This document shows positions 6,068-13,939 of a DNA stretch of 14,041 nucleotides, piece by piece (position 1 is the stretch's first letter; each line of letters starts with the position of its first letter). Source of the stretch: Planctomycetota bacterium (GTDB lineage Bacteria; Planctomycetota; UBA1135; GCA-002686595); contig JARGOW010000034.1 of the NCBI GenBank assembly GCA_029212955.1, forward strand, positions 1 through 14,041, in the 5' to 3' direction. The position numbers were made by a program, and so were the translations under genes. The notes beneath the pieces were generated by a model that was not told the DNA's origin, made no database searches, and worked only from the letters and a program-made list of their open reading frames with translations.

Positions 6068-8122
6068 ATGAAGATAATGCTCGCGATTGGATTCTTGTTT
6101 TTGGCTTCCCAGGGATATGCACAGGTCGAGGGCGGCCCTGAAATGCACACGATCACCGAACGTATCTGGCACCTGGGCAATGATTCGCTTCCGGAATGGA
6201 CCGAAGGGCCCACGGATCCGGAGGGGGCTATCGCCAGCGTGACCTTCCAAGCGAAGGCATTTGCCGGTGAGGGCATCCTGTTTCTGGAGCAACGCGACAT
6301 CCATGGGACTTGGGTTTTGCAGCTCAATGGCAAGACCCTCGGGAATCTGGAAATCAGCCCCAATGAATTGACCGAGTATTACTTCGCGATTCCCGAGGGT
6401 CTGATTGTGGACGGGGACAATGAACTGGGTCTGGTGGGCCTCAACCCGGGCGATGACATTCTGTTCGGGAACTTGCGATACATGGAGCAGTCCGTGCGTG
6501 AGCATTTCCAATTGCGACCCTTTGCGGTGCATGTCACCTCTCTCGCGGACGGCGTCCAGAAAGACATGCCCGCACGCATCACCGTCGTTGACAGCACGGG
6601 CCAGCCGGCAAAAATGTACTACGCCGAGGCGGATCATGTGGCCCTCAGACCAGGCGTTCTCTACACAGGAACGGGCCACGCAGTGGCGGAAATGCCCATG
6701 GGGAATTACACGGTGTACGCTTCGCGGGGTATGGAATGGAGTCGAGCCAAGGTGGGGTTGACCCTGGGAGAATCCGACTCCAAGGAGTCCTTGCGAACCC
6801 TGAAGTTGGAACTCATCCATGAGGTCAGAACCCCCGGCTTTGTGGCTGCCGACACCCACATTCACACCCTGACCCATAGTGGTCACGGGGATTCTTCGAT
6901 GGAGGAACGGCAGATCACCCTGGCCGGGGAAGGCGTGGAATTGGCCATCGCCACCGATCACAATCACAACACGGACTACCGACCGCTGCAGAAGGAATTG
7001 GGACTCACTCCCTACTATACGGCGATCGTGGGCAACGAGGTCACCACGCCTATTGGCCACTTCAACGCGTTCCCATTGGATCCCGATGAAGCCGTGCCAC
7101 CCTACAAGTCCCACGACTTGGCCGAGCTCTTGAGCGGCATGCGAGCCAAGGGCGCGCGGACCGTGATCCTGAATCACCCGCGCTGGCCGGAGGGGGACAA
7201 GGCTCCCTTCGCCACCATTGGCCTCGATTCCCGGACCGGGTTTTGGGCGGGAGACTGGGCCAGTGGATACGACGCCATGGAACTGGTGAACTCGGACACG
7301 CGGGAAGAAAACCCCATGCAATTGTATCGGGACTGGTTTGCACTCATGAACAGGGGGGAATCGGTGGTGGCCGTGGGTTCCTCGGACTCCCATGAAGTCG
7401 GCGTGGTTGTGGGGCAAGGCCGAACCTATGTGCGATCCAGCGAAGCCGATGTCTCCAAGTTGGATGAGAACGAGTGCAGCGACAACATCGCAAAGGGACA
7501 CAGTTCCGTGGCCATGGGAATTTTCATGGACATGCAACAGCACGAGAAGTCCGTCATGGGAGAGCACCTGGGCGCGAACCTGGCCCAACCGCTTCCGGAG
7601 GGCTTGCGTGTGCGCATCGCCGCACCCAGCTGGGTTCAGCCTGAGCGGTTGACACTGTTCGCCAACGGCCAACAGGTGATCACCATGCCCCTGGGCGCAC
7701 CCGGCATGGGGAGCACGGGACCCTTCGATTCCCACATTGAATTGTCGCCTGGTATGAAGCTGCCCAGCCACGATTACTGGCTGGTTGCGGTTGTGCGGGG
7801 CGCCAAGGTGACCGAGCCCTTTTGGCCGCTCAAAAACGATTACACCCTGGGAAGCACGAACCCCATCTACGTAGACGTGGATGGCGACGGCAAGTTTTCG
7901 AGCGCGTTCGCCATCGCTCAAATGGGTTTGAAAGGCTCGGGGACCGACAGCGCTTCGGTCCTAGATCTGCTCGCCGAAGTGGATGGCGCGGTTGCAGCGC
8001 AGGTCATGCGCTTGGTGCGGCTGGAATATCTCAAGCAAGCCCAGGAACGCATCGAGGCCCTGGAGAAGGACGCGCTCAAGGCTTCCCCGAACCTCAAGCT
8101 TTGGATCGGGGAAGCCCGCTAG
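6068..8122 (+). CDS. Secreted CehA/McbA-like PHP-superfamily metallohydrolase
   Basis: A 684-residue exported protein. ATG 6068 opens a signal peptide (MKIMLAIGFLFLASQGYA, probable cleavage before Gln19). Residues 20-255 look like beta-sandwich material. A PHP hydrolase core follows with its metal-binding motifs in order: DTHIHT (262-267), ATDHNHNTD (Asp297, His298, His300), GNEVTT with Glu324, GHFNAF with His331, NHPRW with His370, and GSSDSHE with Asp440 and His442. This set is typical of the CehA/McbA branch, named for carbaryl hydrolases, but most members have unknown substrates and the pesticide link should not be carried over. A calcium-loop-like DVDGDG lies at 603-608, and the last 40 residues are probably helical. 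The product probably hydrolyses a phosphoester or another ester in the periplasm or outside. It stands after the two-component genes and converges with the peptidase gene. Confidence 0.87.
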   Translation: MKIMLAIGFLFLASQGYAQVEGGPEMHTITERIWHLGNDSLPEWTEGPTDPEGAIASVTFQAKAFAGEGILFLEQRDIHGTWVLQLNGKTLGNLEISPNELTEYYFAIPEGLIVDGDNELGLVGLNPGDDILFGNLRYMEQSVREHFQLRPFAVHVTSLADGVQKDMPARITVVDSTGQPAKMYYAEADHVALRPGVLYTGTGHAVAEMPMGNYTVYASRGMEWSRAKVGLTLGESDSKESLRTLKLELIHEVRTPGFVAADTHIHTLTHSGHGDSSMEERQITLAGEGVELAIATDHNHNTDYRPLQKELGLTPYYTAIVGNEVTTPIGHFNAFPLDPDEAVPPYKSHDLAELLSGMRAKGARTVILNHPRWPEGDKAPFATIGLDSRTGFWAGDWASGYDAMELVNSDTREENPMQLYRDWFALMNRGESVVAVGSSDSHEVGVVVGQGRTYVRSSEADVSKLDENECSDNIAKGHSSVAMGIFMDMQQHEKSVMGEHLGANLAQPLPEGLRVRIAAPSWVQPERLTLFANGQQVITMPLGAPGMGSTGPFDSHIELSPGMKLPSHDYWLVAVVRGAKVTEPFWPLKNDYTLGSTNPIYVDVDGDGKFSSAFAIAQMGLKGSGTDSASVLDLLAEVDGAVAAQVMRLVRLEYLKQAQERIEALEKDALKASPNLKLWIGEAR

Positions 8123-8131
8123 GGCGGCGCC

Positions 8132-8152
8132 ATCGACTCACTTGGAGTCGAT
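8132..8152. terminator. Perfect 8-bp hairpin at the convergent gene ends
   Basis: ATCGACTC (8132-8139) pairs with GAGTCGAT (8145-8152) around a 5-base loop. It covers the peptidase's last codons and stop (TCA at 8138-8140 on the + strand) and begins 10 bases after the hydrolase stop. Neither side has a run of T, so it is not a classic intrinsic terminator. It may mark or protect the 3' ends of both transcripts. Confidence 0.42.
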
Positions 8153-9901
8153 AAAGAACTTCTTGTCGTCCGCGGTTTCGATGGTCGGCTCCGCATCCTC
8201 CCGCACGTATTCCGCAGCGGTCAGATAGAAGTTGCGGTCGATGCTAAGTTCTTCAAATGGCGTTTCTAGGGGCACTTGCAATGCATCCATACCCACTTCC
8301 AATCGCATCTCCATGCCATTGATGGTTAGCAGGATGGGCAAGTGAAAGTCGGGGACCGCATTGGCGAACCAAAGTGCCACACCCTTTTCGGTGGGCATGT
8401 AGGTAAGCACGGGGACTTCCTTGGTTCGCAGGTACTGATCGAAAAAGGGGCCGAAGTCATACTCGGCTTGGTCGCTGATGTAGGCCTCGAAGCGGTCGGT
8501 GTTGACCGTGGTGTGCCAGAACTCCTTGTTGAGCCCGCGCAGGATTTCACGCCACTTTTCAGTGTCGTGGATGGCATGCCGCAGTGTGTGCAGCATGGCG
8601 GCTCCCTTGGCGTACATGTCGCCAGACCCGGTCTTGTTCACCCCGGTGGGGCCGATGATGGGCTTGTTGTTGCGCACCCTTTTCCAGCTTCCGATCACGT
8701 AGTTCTGGGCTTGTTCTTCGCTGAAGTGGTATTCCAGGTATAGGTTTTCGGCATAGGTGGCAAAGGCTTCATGGATCCACATGTCCGCGCTGTCGCGGTG
8801 GGAGACATTGTTGCCAAACCATTCGTGGGCGGCCTCGTGGATGATGATGTAGTCGAACAGCAAGCCTTCGCCCGTTCCGCTCAGATCACGCCCACGGTAT
8901 CCATTCTTGAAACCGTTTCCGTAGGTAACGGAGCTTTGGTGCTCCATGCCCAAGTAGGGCACGACGACCAGTTTGAAACTGTCCTCGTAGAAGGGATAAG
9001 GTCCGAACCAGTGCTCGAAGGCTTCGATGGTGCGCGGCGCCTGTTTGAATTGTTCGGTGGCCGCTTCGACCTGGTGGGGCAGAATCCAATACTGCAAATC
9101 GAGGTTGCCGTTCTCTCCGCGGTGCTTGGAGTCGATCGAAATATAGTTTCCGATATTGGCGTTCACCGCGTAGTTGTTGATGGGGTTGGTCACGCGCCAG
9201 TGGAAGACGTTGAGCTTGTGAACGGGGTCAAACTCCTTGCCCATCAAGCGACCGTTGGAAACAGCGACCAGGGATTCGGGCACGGAGATGCGAATGTCCA
9301 TTCCCTGGTTCGGCTCGTCGTAGCCATGGTCCTTGCAGGGCCACCAGATGCTGGCACCAATCCCTTGGCAGGTTGTGGCGATGAATGGAGCACCCTTCTC
9401 ATCCTTGTTCCACGAGATGCCGCCGCTCCACGGCGGGTTTTTGCTTTCGGTGGGGATGCCCTCGTAGGTGATGTGGATCTCGTCTCGGACGCCTGCGCCC
9501 AGGGTCCACGGGAAACGGATGAGGTGTACGCTGCCGTTGCGCTCCACTTCCAAATCCCGGTCGCGGAACTTCACGCCCGTGATTTGTAGGGGCTCCTGCA
9601 AGTCGATCTGCATGACCTTGCCCGACTCAAGTGTCACGAATCGAACGGTGTTGGAACCGAGGAGGGTCTTGGTTTCCGGGATGAATTCCACCCGCAGGTC
9701 GTAGTGCAAGAGATCCCACCAGGCCCGCTCCGGGGTGATAGAACCCCGCAATTGGTCGGCCTCGGGGAAGGTCTCCGCAGCGGCGGGGACAGGAATCTCG
9801 ATGGGGTCGTTGCTCTCCGGGCCGGGTCCGGAGGACTGGCAGCCAAGGAGCGCGCCCAGGAGCACGGGGATAGCGAGGGATGGAACGGAATGGAAGCGCA
9901 T
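8138..9901 (-). CDS. M1-family zinc metallopeptidase lipoprotein
   Basis: A 587-residue protein. I chose the start at 9901 because it opens a lipoprotein signal peptide with a canonical LLGC lipobox (C21). The frame continues 67 codons upstream, but that part is not protein-like and overlaps the next gene. An N-terminal beta domain spans about 60-260. The peptidase core has GMEHQ (318-322, Glu320), the variant that stands for GAMEN. It also has HEAAH (355-359) followed after exactly 18 residues by Glu378, which gives the full HEXXH-X18-E zinc site. The likely catalytic Tyr430 (MYAKGAAML) completes the active site. It is shorter than aminopeptidase N because the C-terminal armadillo domain is absent or reduced; the C-terminus has a small beta domain instead. 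It probably trims peptides in the periplasm. No Shine-Dalgarno site is visible; a TACAAT lies 33 bases upstream. The 127-base gap to the gene upstream suggests its own promoter. Confidence 0.92.
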   Translation of the reverse strand: MRFHSVPSLAIPVLLGALLGCQSSGPGPESNDPIEIPVPAAAETFPEADQLRGSITPERAWWDLLHYDLRVEFIPETKTLLGSNTVRFVTLESGKVMQIDLQEPLQITGVKFRDRDLEVERNGSVHLIRFPWTLGAGVRDEIHITYEGIPTESKNPPWSGGISWNKDEKGAPFIATTCQGIGASIWWPCKDHGYDEPNQGMDIRISVPESLVAVSNGRLMGKEFDPVHKLNVFHWRVTNPINNYAVNANIGNYISIDSKHRGENGNLDLQYWILPHQVEAATEQFKQAPRTIEAFEHWFGPYPFYEDSFKLVVVPYLGMEHQSSVTYGNGFKNGYRGRDLSGTGEGLLFDYIIIHEAAHEWFGNNVSHRDSADMWIHEAFATYAENLYLEYHFSEEQAQNYVIGSWKRVRNNKPIIGPTGVNKTGSGDMYAKGAAMLHTLRHAIHDTEKWREILRGLNKEFWHTTVNTDRFEAYISDQAEYDFGPFFDQYLRTKEVPVLTYMPTEKGVALWFANAVPDFHLPILLTINGMEMRLEVGMDALQVPLETPFEELSIDRNFYLTAAEYVREDAEPTIETADDKKFFIDSK

Positions 9902-9934
9902 GGTTGGAAGCAAGGGGCCTTCTGGAGTGCACCG

Positions 9935-9940
9935 ATTGTA
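9935..9940 (-). promoter_or_regulatory. Possible -10 hexamer TACAAT for the M1 peptidase
   Basis: Read on the minus strand, TACAAT lies 33 bases before the peptidase ATG in the 127-base gap. The same hexamer sits at nearly the same distance (29 bases) before the response regulator. A TTGTCA (9966-9971, minus strand) lies upstream, but the spacer of 25 bases is too long for a normal promoter. Confidence 0.3.
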
Positions 9941-10028
9941 GCCACTCACCCCGATGCCCCCGATCTGACAATTGCCAAGAAACGTGATTGCTACGAGCCC
10001 GGGGTCGCGGCCAGGGGTTTTCGACCGG

Positions 10029-11120
10029 TCAGGCAGAGTTCGGGGCTTTGAACACCATGCGTAGGGCCAAGCCCATGGCCAATGCCCAAAACCCCAAGCC
10101 AAGCAGGAACCGCTTGCTGGCTCCGCGTGCGGCCGCCTTGTTCCAATTGGATTTCACACCGTCCTCGCCGAAGGCGCGGAAAATGAGATCCCGGTCCTGG
10201 AAGAGTGAACCATGAATGGTTTGGCCGATGAGGGCCGGCGGCGCATCCCCCACGCCATGGTAGAAAACCGCCGTGGGGCCATCGTTGTATTGGCCCCCAC
10301 CCCTAGGTTTAGGAACATCGCGCAGGGTCATGACCCGGGCATCCTTAGGCAGGGTGAGGGCCAACCGATAGCGTTTCCACCGCGAATCCGGGATGGGATC
10401 GAATGTGAAGAAAGCATAGCCGGAGGCCGTGGGGGCGTTGTGCCCCAGGCCGCCCTGTCGGACCAACTTGGGCTCTTCGGTACTTTTGGGATCCTGCGGA
10501 AGTTGGAAGATGTCCATGCGGCATTCTCCAGCCGCTGCGTCAAGTCCATTCACGCCGATGGCGATGGCCTGCAAGTCGTTGTAGACGGGCTGGAAATCCA
10601 AGGTGCCCGGGTCGGTCTGGGGAGGGCCCTTCCAGGGGCGGAATTCGCCTTGGGTGGCGCGCATGGTGGACCAGGGGGCCCAGTTGGAAAGGGGAGCTCC
10701 GTTGGTCGGGCGCAGGGCTAAGTGGAACGAGGCACCCTTGCTTTGCGGCACGATTTCAAACAGGAATGTGGCCCACTGCCTGCCCTTGGTTTCGGCGGAA
10801 GGTGTCCAATCCACCCTACGAATCACGGGCTGGGTGAGGAAGTCGCCGGCTGCTTCGTCCTCGATTCTCCGGAGCTCCAGCGTGACCCCCTCGGTCGGTC
10901 CAGGGCCCTGGCGAACGAATAGTACGTCGAGTCGCTGGAGGTCATTGAAGTCGCAGCGGAAGAGCTGGCCGGCAGGGAAATGCTGGAAGAGCTTGCCCAC
11001 GGGTGTCCGTTTGGGCCGAATCCGAATGTCGATCTCGGCGGTTTCACGGCTGAGCCCGGTGTAGAGGAACAGGCTGCCCACGACCAGGGCTAGCAGGATG
11101 GAGGAAAGGCGTGCAAGCAT
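10029..11120 (-). CDS. Two-anchor periplasmic beta-sandwich-like protein, unknown family
   Basis: A 363-residue protein I cannot assign to a named family. A transmembrane helix lies at about residues 4-24 and a second at about 338-355. Between them is a large, probably periplasmic, beta-rich region without Cys pairs or known catalytic motifs. Its first part (about 45-150) has a Q-x-F, then L-x-R-L-D-V, then W-A-T-F-x-F layout. From memory this resembles beta-sandwich modules found in or beside bacterial membrane glycosyltransferases. A second region (about 270-320) ends in DLIFRAF. Start choice: ATG 11120 has GGAGG at 11129-11133 with 8-base spacing, the best ribosome site in the window, and the upstream stop TAA lies 2 bases before it. 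A GTG at 11129 lies within that site and is less likely. The arrangement implies translational coupling to the GT-C-like gene, and probably a shared complex. Confidence 0.8.
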   Translation of the reverse strand: MLARLSSILLALVVGSLFLYTGLSRETAEIDIRIRPKRTPVGKLFQHFPAGQLFRCDFNDLQRLDVLFVRQGPGPTEGVTLELRRIEDEAAGDFLTQPVIRRVDWTPSAETKGRQWATFLFEIVPQSKGASFHLALRPTNGAPLSNWAPWSTMRATQGEFRPWKGPPQTDPGTLDFQPVYNDLQAIAIGVNGLDAAAGECRMDIFQLPQDPKSTEEPKLVRQGGLGHNAPTASGYAFFTFDPIPDSRWKRYRLALTLPKDARVMTLRDVPKPRGGGQYNDGPTAVFYHGVGDAPPALIGQTIHGSLFQDRDLIFRAFGEDGVKSNWNKAAARGASKRFLLGLGFWALAMGLALRMVFKAPNSA

Positions 11121-11122
11121 AT

Positions 11123-12541
11123 TTACCACCTCCAGTTGAGCCAGGCCTCGCGGGCCAATCCGTGCCAGACGAACAGACCATCAAAGGCAACCAATGTACA
11201 AACCGCACAGAGGGCGAAGGGCCGCTGCAAGCGCTTGGGCGTCAAGGCGAACAGGCCAGCCACCAACACGATCGCCAGGGCGGGTCCGATCGGCATGAGA
11301 TAGCGACCCTTGCTCACTCCGCGGAAGGCCATGAGCATCAGCTGTGTGAAGAGCGCTCCCCAACTTAGAATCAGAATTCTCCGGTCGAGCCAAGCGCTAG
11401 AGCGGAAGAGTGCCACAAGGCTCAACGCCGCAAGAATCAGGAAGGCGTAGCCCCAGTAGGGCCCCATGTCAGGCTCCAACCCCCGGCTTTCCCAATTGAA
11501 TCGCCCCACAAAATACTTGCGCAGCTCCGCCAACTTGTCGGCGCTAAACCCCTGCTGAAGTCGTTGCAGGTTTTCCTGCACACTCAAGGTGATGCCCGGA
11601 TTGTGGGCTCCGATCCAGGCGGCACCGCCGGCCACTCCGACACCACCCAGGGCTACGAAAGCCAGTACGGACCCGCGCATATGCTTGCGCGAGGCCGGGT
11701 GCAGCAGGATCGCGAGGGCCACGATCACCACGGTGCTGGCGCCTGTGGTTTTGGTGAACAGAGCCAGTGCGCAAACGAGTAACATGGACGGAATCCAAAG
11801 GAGCCAGGACTTTCCTGTGCTCTGGCTTTGGTCTTTTTGGTCGCGTGTGCCCTTGAGCCAATAAATCGCCATGAAGAACAATAGCGCGACCAGGAACCGG
11901 GCGAGCACGTCGTTGTTCACCACGGCGGCACCACGCGCGCTCATGGGCCACAAGGCCAGGAAGAGCGCGGCCAGCATGGCTCCGGGACCTTCGGGGAACG
12001 CCAGGTGGGCCGCGGCAAAAGTTAGCAAAATCGTTCCGACGAAGAGTGCCAAGGACAGAAGCCTCACCAACATCAGCTGGAAGCGGGGCTCCGCGTCCGG
12101 GAAGATCAGCAATAGGGGCGCAGCAACCCAATAATAGAGGGGAGGCTGATGGGCGGCGGAGAAGTGCGGCGCGATTCCGTCGAAGGATTCCACATTCGTA
12201 CTTCGACCTGCAAAGTCCACCCGGCGCCAAAATCCCTTGCGCGCCATGGAAGCCAGGATTCGGTCCTCCTGGACCTTGATGTCGGGAAGGTCGGACCCGC
12301 GGAACCGACGTTTGATTTGCAGGTGGCTATCGGGCGCGACCAACCAATCGTCGACCGTAAACTCGTAATCGCTTTGCAATCCGTGACCCTGGGAGACCTG
12401 GACTACGTTCTCAAAGTGCCAGGGTTCGTCCTCTCCCATCCAGTGGGGCAGAAGCACAAGGAATACCAGACCGTGCAGGAGTGCCACCAGGCCCAAACCG
12501 ATTCCGGTTCGAATGGTGTGGGTCAAAAACGGTTGTTCCAT
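11123..12541 (-). CDS. Polytopic GT-C/DUF2142-like membrane glycosyltransferase
   Basis: A 472-residue membrane protein with roughly ten hydrophobic helices. Helix 1 (about 12-33) is followed by GEDEPWHF with Asp38-Glu39, the acidic pair placed as in the first external loop of GT-C enzymes. Then come a long external loop, HQPPLYYW (131-138), VNNDVLA (208-214) and, near the end, KGRYLMPIGPAL (411-422). This order of motifs fits DUF2142 or PMT/ArnT-type proteins, which move sugars from polyprenyl-phosphate carriers to acceptors outside the membrane. Donor and acceptor cannot be told. I chose ATG 12541; a GTG at 12595 would add 18 residues that do not look like part of helix 1. No Shine-Dalgarno site is visible at either. 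It lies 76 bases after the threonine ammonia-lyase gene and is coupled to the two-anchor protein downstream. Confidence 0.82.
   Translation of the reverse strand: MEQPFLTHTIRTGIGLGLVALLHGLVFLVLLPHWMGEDEPWHFENVVQVSQGHGLQSDYEFTVDDWLVAPDSHLQIKRRFRGSDLPDIKVQEDRILASMARKGFWRRVDFAGRSTNVESFDGIAPHFSAAHQPPLYYWVAAPLLLIFPDAEPRFQLMLVRLLSLALFVGTILLTFAAAHLAFPEGPGAMLAALFLALWPMSARGAAVVNNDVLARFLVALLFFMAIYWLKGTRDQKDQSQSTGKSWLLWIPSMLLVCALALFTKTTGASTVVIVALAILLHPASRKHMRGSVLAFVALGGVGVAGGAAWIGAHNPGITLSVQENLQRLQQGFSADKLAELRKYFVGRFNWESRGLEPDMGPYWGYAFLILAALSLVALFRSSAWLDRRILILSWGALFTQLMLMAFRGVSKGRYLMPIGPALAIVLVAGLFALTPKRLQRPFALCAVCTLVAFDGLFVWHGLAREAWLNWRW
11129..11133 (-). promoter_or_regulatory. Strong Shine-Dalgarno site GGAGG deciding the start at 11120
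   Basis: On the minus strand GGAGG is followed by 8 bases and then ATG. It lies within the last codons of the upstream membrane protein gene, whose TAA stop falls between this site and the ATG. Ribosomes ending the upstream gene would be placed to restart here. It is the only clear Shine-Dalgarno site seen before a gene in the window. Confidence 0.75.
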
Positions 12542-12617
12542 GGGTTCTACGGCGCGCTGGGTGGCGAATCTTCCAGAGCAGAATAAGGGTACCACATCGC
12601 GGACCCGGGTCGATCGG

Positions 12618-13853
12618 CTACGGAGCGATGATCGGATCGATCACTTCGTACCCCATTTGAGCCAGTTGGCGTGCGATGTTGGCGCCCGCGTCGGCGGAGC
12701 GTGTTTCGATTAGGACCTCGACCTCCACGGATCCAATGGGGACTTTCCAGCCGGCGCGGTCGTGGCGCACGTCCCGAATGTTCGCGTGGGCGGCTTCCAT
12801 GGCTTCGAGCATGCATCGAAGGGAGCCCGGTTCGTCCACCATTCGCAGGCGGATACTGGTCAGCCGGCCCCGGCGGGACAGGCCGGATTCGATCAATCGC
12901 CCAATGGTGGAAAGGTCGATGTTGCCGCCCGAGATCACCGCGCAAACCGTTTCCCTGGAGCGTACTTTGCCAGCCAGCATGGCGGCGATGGGAGTGACGG
13001 CGGCGGCTTCGGCCACGACCTTGTTCTTTTCCATGAGCTCGACCACGCCGGACTCGATCTCATCCTCGTTGACGGTCACCGTGCGATCCACCAGGTCGCG
13101 CACCACCTGGTAGGTCAAGTCCCCAACCTTGCCCACCCGGATGCCCTCGGCCAGGGTGCGCGGGGATTCGACCACGCGCTTTTCCCCCTCTTGGATGGAT
13201 TGCACCATGGGGGAGGCCCCCTCGGCCTGCACGCCGATGATGGCGACCTCGGGGCGTAGGGCTTTGAGTGCCAGGGCCACGCCCGCGATCAATCCTCCAC
13301 CGCCGATGGGCAGGATGACCGAACCCACGTCGGGGATTTGTTCCGCGATTTCGAGGCCCACGGTGCCCTGTCCGTAGATGACCTCCCAGTCGTCGAAGGG
13401 ATGCACGGGGGTGCGGCCTTCCGCGTCCGCTATTTCGCGGGCATGGGCGGCGGCCTCGTCGTAGTTGGCACCATGCAGCACCACTTCGGCCCCGTAGCCC
13501 ATGGTCCGTTCGACCTTCATGAGAGCCGTGTTGACGGGCATCACGATCTTAGAGCTGCAACCCGCCAGGCTCGCCGCCAGTGCCACGCCCTGGGCATGGT
13601 TGCCGGCGGAGGCTGCGATCAATCCCTTGGCCCGCGCTTCTTCCGGCAATGTCAGGATCCGATTGAGGGCTCCCCGGACCTTGAACGAACCCGTACGCTG
13701 CAAGTTCTCCAGCTTCAAGAACACATCCGTGCCAAGCGTTTCGCTAAAGGTGTACGAATAGACGGTCGGAGTGGTGCGGATGTGCGGGGCCAAGCGCTCC
13801 GCCGCAGCACGGATCTGCTCGAGAGCTTGGACCGGGTCTGTGGACTGACTCAT
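12618..13853 (-). CDS. ilvA: Threonine ammonia-lyase with C-terminal ACT domain
   Basis: A 411-residue PLP enzyme converting threonine to 2-oxobutanoate and ammonia, the first step towards isoleucine. The PLP lysine is Lys58 in TGSFKVRGA. SAGNHAQG (82-89) binds substrate, the glycine loop GGGGLIAG (184-191) holds the cofactor phosphate, and SGGNID is at 308-313. Residues about 330-410 form a single ACT domain, so this is the short one-ACT type and not the longer two-ACT enzyme of E. coli IlvA. The ACT domain suggests allosteric control by an amino acid. Whether its role is biosynthetic or catabolic cannot be told; no other isoleucine genes are near. I chose ATG 13853 because the family starts here and the 21 codons upstream are low-complexity. 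TAGACT (13861-13866, minus strand) lies 7 bases before it, and no Shine-Dalgarno site is seen, so a leaderless start is possible. Confidence 0.93.
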   Translation of the reverse strand: MSQSTDPVQALEQIRAAAERLAPHIRTTPTVYSYTFSETLGTDVFLKLENLQRTGSFKVRGALNRILTLPEEARAKGLIAASAGNHAQGVALAASLAGCSSKIVMPVNTALMKVERTMGYGAEVVLHGANYDEAAAHAREIADAEGRTPVHPFDDWEVIYGQGTVGLEIAEQIPDVGSVILPIGGGGLIAGVALALKALRPEVAIIGVQAEGASPMVQSIQEGEKRVVESPRTLAEGIRVGKVGDLTYQVVRDLVDRTVTVNEDEIESGVVELMEKNKVVAEAAAVTPIAAMLAGKVRSRETVCAVISGGNIDLSTIGRLIESGLSRRGRLTSIRLRMVDEPGSLRCMLEAMEAAHANIRDVRHDRAGWKVPIGSVEVEVLIETRSADAGANIARQLAQMGYEVIDPIIAP

Positions 13854-13939
13854 GCACGTCAGTCTAGCGGTTTGGGATCCAGAACCAGCCGAAGAACCGA
13901 GGCGGGTAGGGGCCACGGCGGATCCGTTTCAGTTGCGGG

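Noticed and set aside
5573..7921. A very long open frame (782 codons) on the minus strand across the end of the kinase and most of the PHP hydrolase gene
   Set aside because: The residues are rich in His, Gly, Arg and Gln with no domain or signal. The plus-strand genes here have full catalytic motifs. The open frame follows from codon bias in GC-rich coding DNA.
8771..9589. A 272-codon plus-strand frame within the peptidase gene
   Set aside because: It mirrors the peptidase coding sequence, is Val/Gly/Asp-rich without motifs, and lies opposite the zinc site region and N-terminal domain.
9902..10102. Upstream extension of the M1 peptidase to 10102
   Set aside because: It would overlap the end of the neighbouring gene and hide the LLGC lipobox signal peptide; the extra residues look random.
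13854..13916. Upstream extension of the ammonia-lyase to 13916
   Set aside because: The 21 extra residues are low-complexity Ser/Gly/Ala/Thr and lie before the usual family start.
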